A DNA stretch of 64,000 nt from CAIKMD01 sp036501365. GTDB taxonomy: Bacteria > Pseudomonadota > Alphaproteobacteria > ATCC43930 > CGMCC-115725. Below the pieces are notes generated by a model. That model was not told the origin of the DNA. It worked only from the letters and a program-made list of their open reading frames with translations, and searched no databases. The stretch lies in contig DASYAL010000013.1 of the NCBI GenBank assembly GCA_036501365.1, positions 1-64,000 of the forward strand, written 5' to 3'. The translations under genes were made by a program, and so were the position numbers. Positions 33,527 through 45,919 of the stretch are shown in pieces. Position 1 is the first letter of the stretch, and each line of letters opens with the position of its first letter.

Positions 33527-34780
33527 TCATTGTCCCGCGCCGGCTGGCGACGCGGTTGGCGCCCCGGAACCCGGGGTATTGGTATTCTCGCTCTGGCTCT
33601 GGACGGGCGGACTTTCCGGACGCAACGCGATCTTCGCGTTGTCCTTGAGCTTGTCGGCGCCGTCGACGACAACCTGATCGCCGGCGGCCAGACCGGACGC
33701 GACCGCGGTCTTCTCGCCGTCGGTCGGGCCGAGCTTGATCGGCGTGACCGCGACAGTGTTGTCAGGCTTCACCTTGTAGACGAAGGTTCCCGGCGCGCCG
33801 CGCTGCACCGCCGCCGTCGGAATGACGGTCGTGTTCTGCAGCGTGTTCACCAGGATTTGGGCATTGACGAATTGATTGGGGAACAGCGCGCCGTCCTTGT
33901 TATCGAACTGGGCGCGCAGCTTCACCGTGCCGGTTGCGGTATCGATCTGGCTGTCGACGGCGGAGAGCGTGCCGGTCGCGAGCTTCGTCGTGTTGGCGCG
34001 ATTGTAAGCGGTCACTTGCAGCGTCGCGCCGGCGGCAAGGCGCTGCATGATCGTCGGCAGGTTGTCCTCGGGCAGGCTGAAGAGAACCGTGATCGGCTGG
34101 ATCTCAGTGATGACGACGATGCCGTTCGAGGTGTTGCTCGAAGTGACGTAATTGCCGACATCGACCTGGCGCAAGCCGGCGCGGCCGCTAAACGGTGCGG
34201 TGATGTGGCAATAGGCGAGGTTGAGCTTGGCGGTGTCGACGGCGCTCTGATCGACTTTGACCTGGCCGACATATTGGTCGGCGAGGTGCGCCTCGTCATC
34301 GACGGTCTGCGCGGCGATCGAATCCTGCTTGAGGAGAATCCGATAGCGCGCGAGATCGGATTGGGCCTGGCTCAGCAGCGCCTGGTCCTTGGCGAGGGTG
34401 CCCTGGGTCTGGTCGAGCTGCAATTCATAAGGGCGCGGATCGATGACGGCGAGCAAGTCGCCCTGCTTCACCATCTGCCCCTCGGTGAATGGGAGCTGGA
34501 TGATCTGACCGCTGATCTGGCTGAGCACCGTGACGGTCGCGAGCGGCGTCACCGTCCCGAGCGCATTATAGGTGATGTTGATATTGCCGGTGGCGACCGG
34601 CGCCGCGACGACCGGGAACGGCACGTTGAACGCGCCGCGCCGGGCGGCGCCTTGGCCGGTTGCACGATGGTAAAGCCACCAAACCGCCACGAGCGCTAAG
34701 AGAATAACGAGCGCAATCCACGCGGCGCGCCGCCACGAAGGCACGCCGACTGGCCACGAAGTGATGCGGACGTCTCTCAT
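33527..34780 (-). CDS. mdtA: RND efflux periplasmic adaptor (membrane fusion protein), MdtA-like
   Basis: Periplasmic adaptor of 417 aa that bridges the permeases and the outer-membrane channel. A single N-terminal membrane anchor (about residues 16-34, RAAWIALVILLALVAVWWLY) is followed by the barrel-sandwich segment LGTVTPLATVTVLSQISGQI, an alpha-hairpin and the lipoyl half ITAPFSGRAGLRQVDVGNYV, the HlyD/AcrA signature. The Pro/Ala/Gly-rich tail is low complexity. ATG 34780 (GGGATAG upstream) is preferred; ATG 34825 would add 15 residues. It is the first gene of the pump operon, and a palindrome lies about 60 bases upstream. Confidence 0.92.
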   Translation of the reverse strand: MRDVRITSWPVGVPSWRRAAWIALVILLALVAVWWLYHRATGQGAARRGAFNVPFPVVAAPVATGNINITYNALGTVTPLATVTVLSQISGQIIQLPFTEGQMVKQGDLLAVIDPRPYELQLDQTQGTLAKDQALLSQAQSDLARYRILLKQDSIAAQTVDDEAHLADQYVGQVKVDQSAVDTAKLNLAYCHITAPFSGRAGLRQVDVGNYVTSSNTSNGIVVITEIQPITVLFSLPEDNLPTIMQRLAAGATLQVTAYNRANTTKLATGTLSAVDSQIDTATGTVKLRAQFDNKDGALFPNQFVNAQILVNTLQNTTVIPTAAVQRGAPGTFVYKVKPDNTVAVTPIKLGPTDGEKTAVASGLAAGDQVVVDGADKLKDNAKIALRPESPPVQSQSENTNTPGSGAPTASPAGAGQ

Positions 34781-34831
34781 TCTATCCCGCTCGATGTTAA
34801 TGCCTGGAAAGGCTGCGGCACGCAACCAGCC

Positions 34832-34854
34832 ATTTATAGGCCGGACGCCGTCCG
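34832..34854. promoter_or_regulatory. Candidate promoter/operator of the RND pump operon
   Basis: CGGACGCCGTCCG (34842-34854) is a perfect inverted repeat (5-base arms, 3-base spacer). It lies just upstream, in minus-strand terms, of TATAAA (34837-34832), a plausible -10 box. An operator overlapping the promoter of the adaptor gene would fit. No TetR or two-component regulator gene is adjacent. The rest of the 229-base divergent gap shows nothing recognisable. Confidence 0.35.
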
Positions 34855-35009
34855 AGCCTCCCCGGGCCCGCCCGTCGGAAAGCCTTACAATTAACCATAC
34901 TGCGGTGCCTGCAGGTTCTCACAAAGCATTGATTTGCCGCCACATAAAGCAGCTGGCCCCGGTCTTGCTCCGCTCCGCGCAGTACGTCTTTGATGACAGG
35001 AGAGCAAGG

Positions 35010-35360
35010 ATGAGCCGTGGTCCAGGACGCATCGAGCGCGCGATCAAAGCGGCGTTCGACGCCGACCCAACGCGGGTATTTACCACCGAGTATCTCTGCA
35101 CCCACGTTTACGCCAGTGCGACGAAGGTCGAGAAGAAGCATCGCGTGTCTCTCATTCGTGCCGCGAAGCGGGTGCTGCAACGCGAGCTTAACTGGCGCAT
35201 GACCCGAACGCGCAAGCCGGGCGCCCCGTTCCTTTTTTTCCGGGAAACGACGACCGATCGCAGTGACGGCATCGGACCGGCATCGCGGAGCCTGCGGCGA
35301 CTGGCCGACGAGGCGTCGCGTGCGCCGATTTTGGCGCATGGCGACGCGATGAAGGTCTGA
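35010..35360 (+). CDS. Small conserved-looking protein of unknown function
   Basis: Basic protein of 116 aa, not recognised as a characterised family. Residues 1-75 (SRGPGRIERAIKAAFDADPT, then EYLCTHVYASATKVEKKHRV, then IRAAKRVLQREL) look like three helices with a basic third helix. This resembles the winged-helix-like proteins of unknown role common in Hyphomicrobiales. The rest is Arg-rich and probably disordered. ATG 35010 is preceded by AGGAGAGCAAGG, a convincing ribosome binding site. It is the only plus-strand gene within the efflux region, divergent from the pump operon, so a DNA-binding role there is conceivable but unproven. Confidence 0.7.
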   Translation: MSRGPGRIERAIKAAFDADPTRVFTTEYLCTHVYASATKVEKKHRVSLIRAAKRVLQRELNWRMTRTRKPGAPFLFFRETTTDRSDGIGPASRSLRRLADEASRAPILAHGDAMKV

Positions 35361-35369
35361 TGAAGGTCT
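35348..35369. repeat. 11-base tandem duplication at converging gene ends
   Basis: GATGAAGGTCT is repeated head to tail (35348-35358 and 35359-35369). It covers the stop of the small plus-strand gene and the first bases of the stop codon of the minus-strand outer-membrane factor gene. Removing one copy would still leave a stop codon (TAG) for the small gene, so the duplication looks neutral. Confidence 0.7.
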
Positions 35370-36858
35370 AGCGCGTCGCGGTTGCGGGAACCGTGCCGCC
35401 GGCGGCTTCGCGGGTCGGCGCACCGTTCCACCAACCGCCGCCGAGCGCGACGAAGAGCTGAGCCGAATCGAGATAGCGCTGGGCCTCGGCACGGACGAGG
35501 CCGAGCCGCGCCTGTTCCAGTTGCCGCTGCACGTCGAGCACCTGCAGCAGGCTCGCATTGCCAAGCGAATAGCTCGTCCGCGTCAGCCTCAGTGCCGCAT
35601 CCGCCGATTGATAGGCGGCCTCCTCGGCATTGAGCTGCTCTGAATCGTGGCTCAGCGCATCGAGAAGGTCGGCGACCTGGCCGAAGGCGCTGAGCACCGT
35701 CTGCTCGTAGCTCGCGAGCGTCGCCTGATAGGTGTCCTCCGCCTCGTGCTTTTGCGCGCGCAACGAGCCGCCGTGGAAAATCGGCGCCGCCATGTTCATG
35801 CCGATGTTCCACATATTGCTGATCGGCTCGAAGACGACATCCGGATGGGTGAACACCTGCTGAACAGCCGCTGAGATTGTGAACTGCGGATAGAGCTGCG
35901 CATTGGCGATGCCGACCGCGGCGGCCGAGGCGTGGAACTGCGCTTCCGCGGCGAGGATGTCGGGCCGCTGTCGCGCCAGAGCGGATGGTAGGCTGACCGG
36001 CAATTCGGGCGGCAGCGCCAACTGATCGAGGGTGAGATCGGGCGGCTGCCAATTGCCCGGCGCTTTGCCGACCAGCACCGCGAGCGCATGCTGCGCGACG
36101 TTGAGCTGCTGGCGGAGCGGCGGCAGTTGGGTGCGGTCCGTCGCCAGCTGGCTGTTCGCGGTCTCGACATCGAGCTGGGTGCCCGCCCCCGCCGTGAGCT
36201 CATTTTGCACCAGCTTGAGATTTTGCTGATCGTCGGCGAGCAGCTCGTTCACCGCCTTGATCTGCGCGTCCACCGAAGCGATGGTGATCGCTTCCGTCAC
36301 CGCGCTGCCGGTCAGCGTCAGATACGCGCCTCTGAGCTCGAAATTCTGCGCATCCTCCAGGGCCTTTTGCCGCTCGAGCTGATGCGTCGTCAGGCCCATT
36401 GGATTGAAGCTGTAGGACACGGTCGGCCCGAAGCTGTAGGTGTTGAACTCCTTGGGCGGGAAGCCGGTGAGGCCGAAGGCCTGGAAATTGTTGCGCTGGC
36501 GCTCGACCGCGGCGCCGAAATCGACTTGCGGATAGAACCCACCCGCAGCCACCAGCACGGCTTCATGCGCAGCATCGAGGCTGGCATGCGCCGCCGCGAG
36601 GTTGCGATTACCGGCGACCGCCTGGCTGACGACGTCATTCAGCGCCGGCGATTGAAAGAGCCCCCACCACTCGACCGAGACACCCTTGCCGAGCGCGAAA
36701 TGCTGATCGACGCCGGCCGTGCCGACCGACGGGAGCGTCGGCAAGCCCGGTGCCGTGTAGGCGGTGTCGGCAGGAACGGGCGGCGGCGTCGACGGCGGAT
36801 CGCCGCTGCAGGCGGAGAGCAGCAGCACAAGCCCGCAACCGAAGATTCTGCGCGTCAT
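35368..36858 (-). CDS. Second RND efflux outer-membrane factor lipoprotein (NodT family)
   Basis: Outer-membrane channel subunit of 496 aa. The lipoprotein signal LVLLLSACSGDPPSTPPP places the lipidated Cys at about residue 17. The NodT/OprM arrangement of two helical repeats is visible, with YPQFTISAAVQQVF and NIGMNMAAPIFHGGSLRAQK in the second half. It stands alone, without an adaptor or permease of its own. It is convergent with the small unknown gene and downstream of, but not cotranscribed with, the mdt-like operon. It may serve another pump or offer an alternative exit duct. The ribosome binding site is weak. Confidence 0.9.
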   Translation of the reverse strand: MTRRIFGCGLVLLLSACSGDPPSTPPPVPADTAYTAPGLPTLPSVGTAGVDQHFALGKGVSVEWWGLFQSPALNDVVSQAVAGNRNLAAAHASLDAAHEAVLVAAGGFYPQVDFGAAVERQRNNFQAFGLTGFPPKEFNTYSFGPTVSYSFNPMGLTTHQLERQKALEDAQNFELRGAYLTLTGSAVTEAITIASVDAQIKAVNELLADDQQNLKLVQNELTAGAGTQLDVETANSQLATDRTQLPPLRQQLNVAQHALAVLVGKAPGNWQPPDLTLDQLALPPELPVSLPSALARQRPDILAAEAQFHASAAAVGIANAQLYPQFTISAAVQQVFTHPDVVFEPISNMWNIGMNMAAPIFHGGSLRAQKHEAEDTYQATLASYEQTVLSAFGQVADLLDALSHDSEQLNAEEAAYQSADAALRLTRTSYSLGNASLLQVLDVQRQLEQARLGLVRAEAQRYLDSAQLFVALGGGWWNGAPTREAAGGTVPATATR

Positions 36859-36950
36859 CGACGTGCTTTAGAGCCACGCCGTAGTGGGCGCAAGCGGCTC
36901 ATGGCTCGGTTGCAGGATCGTGCGGACGCCGTAATCACCGCGGCAAATCC

Positions 36951-36990
36951 GGAGTTCTGGTCTTCCGCTAGCGCGGAAGGTCTGAACTCC
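36951..36990 (-). terminator. Hairpin spanning the gltD stop codon (terminator-like)
   Basis: GGAGTTC (36951-36957) pairs with GAACTCC (36984-36990), and CTTCCGC (36962-36968) pairs with GCGGAAG (36973-36979), leaving a TAGC loop and a 4 x 4 internal mismatch. The right half lies in the last codons of gltD (stop at 36968-36970) and the left half beyond it. There is no T-run, so it may act as a 3'-end stabiliser or a non-canonical terminator. The rest of the gap up to 36859 holds nothing recognisable. Confidence 0.5.
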
Positions 36991-38407
36991 CCATCAGGTA
37001 TTCGTCGACCGCACGCGCGCATTGCCGCCCCTCGCGGATCGCCCAGACGACCAGCGACTGGCCGCGCCGCGCATCGCCGCAGCAGAACACCTTGTCGATG
37101 GAACCGCGGTAGTTGTCGGTGTCGGCCTTGAGATTGCCGCGCGCATCGAGCGCGAGGCCGAGCTCGGCGACCGCGCCGACCTTCATCGGATGGACGAAGC
37201 CCATCGCGAGCAGCACCAGATCGGCCTTGATCTCGAAATTGCTGTCGGGAATTTCCTCCATCAGCGGCCGGCCGTCATTGCTGGTGCGCCATTCGACGCG
37301 CATCGAGTTGAGGCCGGTCACATGGCCATCCTTGCCGGTAAAGGCCTTGGTCGAGACCGACCAATCGCGCTTGATGCCTTCCTCCTGCGAGCTCGAGGTG
37401 CGGAGTTTCATCGGCCAGTCGGGCCAGGTCAGGCGCTTTTCCTCGTGCTCGGGCGGCATCGTCAGGATCTCGATCTGCGTCACCGATTTTGCGCCGTGCC
37501 GGTTCGAGGTACCGATGCAGTCGGAGCCGGTATCGCCGCCGCCGATCACCAATACGTCCTTGCCGGTCGCCATGATGTCGGGCCCGACGACCTTCTCGCC
37601 GCCGACGCGGCGGTTCTGCTGCATCAGGAAATCCATCGCATAATGGATGCCGGCGAGCTCGCGCCCCGGCACCGGCAGGTCGCGCGGCACTTCCGAGCCG
37701 ATCGCCAGCACAACCGCATCGTAGCGCGCCATGAGGTCGGCCATCTTACGGTTTGCGCCGACATGACTGTTGGGATGGAATTCGACGCCTTCGGCGCGCA
37801 TCTGCGCGATGCGCCTATCGATGACACTCTTCTCCATCTTGAAGTCGGGAATGCCGTAGCGCAGCAGGCCGCCGATGCGCGCGTTCTTCTCGAACACCGC
37901 GACATCGTGGCCGACGCGCGCCAATTGCTGCGCGCAGGCGAGGCCCGCCGGTCCCGAGCCGACCACCGCGACGCGCTTGCCGGTACGGTGCGCCGCGACC
38001 GTCGGCTCGACCCAGCCTTCGGACCAGCCGCGCTCGATGATCGCGTGCTCGATCGTCTTGATCGTGACCGGGTCCTCGATGAGGTTAAGCGTGCACGACG
38101 CCTCGCAAGGCGCTGGGCAGATGCGGCCGGTGAAATCCGGGAAGTTGTTGGTACGATGCAGCGCCGAGAGCGCGCCGCGCGGATCGTCGCGATAGACGAG
38201 GTCGTTCCAATCGGGAATGAGGTTGTTCACCGGACAGCCGGTATGGCAATAGGGCGTGCCGCAATCCATGCAGCGTCCGCCCTGCCGCTGCAGCTCGTCC
38301 TCCGCGAGCGGCCGCACGAATTCGCGGTAATGCTTGAGCCGGTCGTCAACCGGCTCGTAGGACCGGTCGCGACGCTGGTACTCAAGAAAGCCGGTAGGCT
38401 TTCCCAT
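36968..38407 (-). CDS. gltD: Glutamate synthase (NADPH) small subunit
   Basis: Flavoprotein subunit of 479 aa that passes electrons from NADPH to the large subunit for glutamate formation. The N-terminal cysteine clusters (Cys46, Cys49, Cys54, Cys58 and Cys97, Cys101, Cys105) bind two [4Fe-4S] centres. FAD and NADPH sites are VVGSGPAGLACAQQLA and VIGGGDTGSDCIGT. Its ATG abuts the gltB stop, so the two are coupled. The last codons form half of a strong hairpin. Confidence 0.97.
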   Translation of the reverse strand: MGKPTGFLEYQRRDRSYEPVDDRLKHYREFVRPLAEDELQRQGGRCMDCGTPYCHTGCPVNNLIPDWNDLVYRDDPRGALSALHRTNNFPDFTGRICPAPCEASCTLNLIEDPVTIKTIEHAIIERGWSEGWVEPTVAAHRTGKRVAVVGSGPAGLACAQQLARVGHDVAVFEKNARIGGLLRYGIPDFKMEKSVIDRRIAQMRAEGVEFHPNSHVGANRKMADLMARYDAVVLAIGSEVPRDLPVPGRELAGIHYAMDFLMQQNRRVGGEKVVGPDIMATGKDVLVIGGGDTGSDCIGTSNRHGAKSVTQIEILTMPPEHEEKRLTWPDWPMKLRTSSSQEEGIKRDWSVSTKAFTGKDGHVTGLNSMRVEWRTSNDGRPLMEEIPDSNFEIKADLVLLAMGFVHPMKVGAVAELGLALDARGNLKADTDNYRGSIDKVFCCGDARRGQSLVVWAIREGRQCARAVDEYLMGSSDLPR

Positions 38408-43048
<4,641 letters not shown>

Positions 43049-43123
43049 CCCTCGGTCACCCCTTTCCCAGCCCCCTCCGCGCCGCGGCCAATGCCGTCGG
43101 TTGCGCGCGGTTCCCCATAGCAG

Positions 43124-43140
43124 CATCGGCGACACCGATG
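43124..43140. promoter_or_regulatory. Stem-loop in the gltB upstream region
   Basis: CATCGG (43124-43129) and CCGATG (43135-43140) form a 6-base stem with a 5-base loop about 75 bases upstream of the gltB start. TTGACT (minus strand, 43151-43146) just upstream resembles a -35 box, but no good -10 box follows at the right distance. It is a possible leader structure or operator. Confidence 0.3.
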
Positions 43141-43170
43141 GGGTGAGTCAAGAAGTACGTCAGTGGGGCT

Positions 43171-43195
43171 GACCGAAATCTGCAACTTTTCGGTC
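43171..43195 (-). terminator. Inverted repeat after the decarboxylase gene (terminator or operator)
   Basis: GACCGAAA (43171-43178) and TTTCGGTC (43188-43195) are perfect 8-base inverted arms with a 9-base loop. They lie 29 bases beyond the stop of the group II decarboxylase and upstream of gltB. It is positioned to end the four-gene cassette's transcript, though no T-run follows. Confidence 0.45.
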
Positions 43196-43223
43196 CGGAA
43201 ATCCAGTCCCCTCTCGCGAGAAA

Positions 43224-44675
43224 CTACGCGGCGCGGATTTCGCCCAGATCGAGCACCGCGGCGACCAGCGCATCGATGTCGCCCGGCTGGGTGCGATGGT
43301 TGATCAGGCAGGCGCGGATGGCGAGACGGCCGTTGATCGTGGTGGTCGAGGGGGCGGCGATGCTGCGCTCCTGCAGCTCGGCGACAATGCGGGCGTTGAG
43401 CGCATCCGCTTCGGCACCCCGATAACGGAAGCAGACAACGTTGAGCGCAACCGGCGCCAGCAGCTCGAGCTGCGGCTCGGCCGCGACGCGCTGGGCGAGA
43501 TAGCGCGCCAACGCGCAGCTTCGCGCAATCTCGTCGCCGATCCGGGCGGCGCCATAGACCTTCAGCGTGAACCAGGTCTTGAGCGCGCGGAAGCTGCGTG
43601 ACAGGTCGGGGCCAAAATCGCACGGCCAGGGCGAGCCGCCGGCAAGCCCCCGAGCTTCGCGCCGCAGATAGGCGGCCGGCGAGGCAAAGGCGGCGCGATG
43701 CGCCTCCGGGTCGCGGACCAGGATGAAGCCCGCGTCATAGGGGATCTGGCCCCATTTGTGGAAATCGAAGGCGATCGAATCCGCACGCTCGATCCCGGCG
43801 AAGAGCGGCTTCAGCGCCGGCGACAACAGCGCCAGGCCACCGAGCGCGCCGTCGATGTGGAACCATAGCCCCTCCGCCTGCGCCAGCGCAGCGAGCGCCG
43901 CGAGATCGTCGATCGCGCCGATGTCGACCGTGCCGGCATTGCCGACGAGAAAGAACGGGCTCGCTCCGGCGGCGCGGTCGGCGGCGATGACGGCGCGCAA
44001 AGCCGCCAGGTCGATGCGATGCGCATGGTCGGTCGGGATCAGCCGCAGCGCATCGCTGCCAAAGCCGGCGAGCTCCATCGCCTGACGGATGCAGCCATGC
44101 GCCGCCGTCGAAACGTAAGCCGTGAGGCGCCGGCCGGACGCCGCGATGCCGTCGCGGCGCGAGGCGGTGCCAAGCCGCGCGGTGCGCGCGACGGTCAGCG
44201 CAATAAAATTGGCAATCGAGGTGCCGGTAACGAAAATGCCGCTGGCGCTCGTGGGAAAGCCAAAGATCTGGGCGGCCCAGTGTGTGATCTGGCGCTCGAC
44301 CTCGATCGCGCCGTGGTCGCGGCCGCCGCAATTGGAATTCATCCCCGCCGCCAGCATTTCGGCCAGCGCGCCGATCGCGGTGCCACCGCCCTGCACCCAG
44401 CCCATGAACCGCGGATGGGTATTGCCGCTCGAATATGGGCGGATGCGTTGCTGAAAGTCGCGATAAACGGTCTCGGGCGCGGTCGGCTCGGTCGGCAAGG
44501 CTTCGCGGAAGCTCGCCCTCACCTCCTCCGGCACCCGCTTCCACACTACGCGCTCGCGCAGCCGCGCCATGTCGTCGAGCATGTCGTCGAGCATGCGATG
44601 CCCGAGCGCACGCAGCTCGGTCCAATCATCAGGATCAAGCGTCGGGCCAGGTTTCGGTCGGCCCACCTCGTTCAT
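43224..44675 (-). CDS. PLP-dependent group II amino-acid decarboxylase family protein
   Basis: Fold-type I enzyme of 483 aa, related to aromatic-L-amino-acid, glutamate and diaminobutyrate decarboxylases; it would turn an amino acid into an amine. Active-site residues are His193 (STAAHGCIRQA, stacking on the cofactor), Asp275 in FHIDGALGG and Lys307 in DFHKWGQ, the Schiff-base lysine. GNAGTVDIGAIDDL (245-258) is the usual loop. NTHPRFMGWV (85-94) resembles the aromatic and tyrosine decarboxylase branch. ATG 44675 overlaps the ATP-grasp gene stop (ATGA). It is the last gene of a four-gene cassette, and its substrate may be the product of the partners. Confidence 0.9.
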   Translation of the reverse strand: MNEVGRPKPGPTLDPDDWTELRALGHRMLDDMLDDMARLRERVVWKRVPEEVRASFREALPTEPTAPETVYRDFQQRIRPYSSGNTHPRFMGWVQGGGTAIGALAEMLAAGMNSNCGGRDHGAIEVERQITHWAAQIFGFPTSASGIFVTGTSIANFIALTVARTARLGTASRRDGIAASGRRLTAYVSTAAHGCIRQAMELAGFGSDALRLIPTDHAHRIDLAALRAVIAADRAAGASPFFLVGNAGTVDIGAIDDLAALAALAQAEGLWFHIDGALGGLALLSPALKPLFAGIERADSIAFDFHKWGQIPYDAGFILVRDPEAHRAAFASPAAYLRREARGLAGGSPWPCDFGPDLSRSFRALKTWFTLKVYGAARIGDEIARSCALARYLAQRVAAEPQLELLAPVALNVVCFRYRGAEADALNARIVAELQERSIAAPSTTTINGRLAIRACLINHRTQPGDIDALVAAVLDLGEIRAA

Positions 44676-45919
44676 GCGACGGAGTCCAGCCTTCTCGCCG
44701 GCGAGCGCAAAGCGCGCTCCTTCAGGAGCGAGCCAAAATCGGCGAAGAGCTTGCGCATTTGTGGCGCCTTGTAAGGAAACACCACCGGCGAATCCATGAG
44801 ATGCACGATCATCGCGACATCCGCTTCGAACAGCAAGAGCTTGCCCTCGGCGGTCTGCGCGCAATCGATGCCGAAATAATCGAGGCCAAGGCGCTGGCCG
44901 ATCGCCGCGAGCGCCGCGCGATGGCGTTCGCCGAACTCATAATCGAAGCGCGTCATGAAACGCTCTTCCTCGATCTTCTTCGCCGCACTCTCGGCCATGC
45001 CGGCGTTGAGGTAGTAGAGCATCCATTGATCGCCGATCGCCATGTGGCAGGCATAAGGCTTGCCGCCGATGAACACGACGCGGTATTTGCGGAAGAGCCC
45101 GTCCGGGCTGCGATAATCGATATAGGAAGAGATATAGAAGCCGCGCGCCGGCCGCGCCGCGAGATAGCGGCCGAGCGCTTCCTCGTCGTCGAGCCGTTCT
45201 AGGCCGCGGCCGGCATGCGAACCGAGTGGCCGCGCGATCAGCGGAAACACGCCGTCGGGCAAGTGGGCCTGCAGCACCGAGCGGTCGGTGGCGATCTCGC
45301 CGAGCGTCGTGCGGTCAATCCTTACCGTGGCCGGCGCGACAAGACCGGGCACCGTCTTCAATACGCCGTGCAGCCGCTCCCGCGCCAGCGTGGCGATCCG
45401 ATCGGGCTGATTGAGCACCGGCCTGGGCCAGGACGGCAGGAGCCGCGCGATCTCCTGAAGAACGGCGCGATTGTCGTCGCTTTCGCAGGCGGTAACGATG
45501 GCAACATCGTGCTCCGGCAGCTCGGCTGGCAGCACGCTGCCGGGAACGACGTAGAGCGTCGCCAGCGCGATGTCCGAGCCCTCCAGCAGAAATTCGAGCG
45601 GCGTGTTGTTGCCGATGTCGCCGGGCGCGGCGAGAGCCAGCACCCGCAAAGCGGGCTTCTCTTGAGCGCAAGGCGAGCGATAGATCCGGCGGCACTGCAG
45701 CGCCTCGTTCTGGCGCGCGATGCCGTCCTGCTCGTTGCCGAAGAGCTGCTCGACGGTCGCGAGATCCATCAACGCCGCCGCGTTGTTGGGCTCGAATATA
45801 TATTTATCGAGGAGCTGGCTGCGGAGGGGACCGAGATCGGTGCCCTCAAAAGCCAGTTTCGACAATTTCGCGATGCCGAGCGGCATGTCCGCCGGCTGTT
45901 GCCATAGAAGATCGTTCAT
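44672..45919 (-). CDS. ATP-grasp ligase (RimK-like)
   Basis: Protein of 415 aa that should use ATP to join a carboxylate to an amine or thiol. The C-terminal two-thirds is an ATP-grasp fold: nucleotide loop LIARPLGSHAGRGLERL (227-243), central FYISSYIDYRSPDGLFRKYR (261-280), and metal site DYFGIDCAQTAEG with Asp352 and Glu365 in LLLFEADVAMIVH. The usual Asn after Glu is replaced by Asp (EAD). Residues 45-80 (NNAAALMDLATVEQLFGNEQ, onward) look like a short TPR-like helical pair. Both ends overlap neighbouring genes by four bases, so it is tightly coupled to the two PLP enzymes. The product is unknown. Confidence 0.85.
   Translation of the reverse strand: MNDLLWQQPADMPLGIAKLSKLAFEGTDLGPLRSQLLDKYIFEPNNAAALMDLATVEQLFGNEQDGIARQNEALQCRRIYRSPCAQEKPALRVLALAAPGDIGNNTPLEFLLEGSDIALATLYVVPGSVLPAELPEHDVAIVTACESDDNRAVLQEIARLLPSWPRPVLNQPDRIATLARERLHGVLKTVPGLVAPATVRIDRTTLGEIATDRSVLQAHLPDGVFPLIARPLGSHAGRGLERLDDEEALGRYLAARPARGFYISSYIDYRSPDGLFRKYRVVFIGGKPYACHMAIGDQWMLYYLNAGMAESAAKKIEEERFMTRFDYEFGERHRAALAAIGQRLGLDYFGIDCAQTAEGKLLLFEADVAMIVHLMDSPVVFPYKAPQMRKLFADFGSLLKERALRSPARRLDSVA

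Noticed and set aside
43123..43151. A sigma-70 promoter for gltB based on TTGACT.
   Set aside because: The -35 box is good, but no acceptable -10 sequence occurs 16-18 bases downstream, so I list only the stem-loop.
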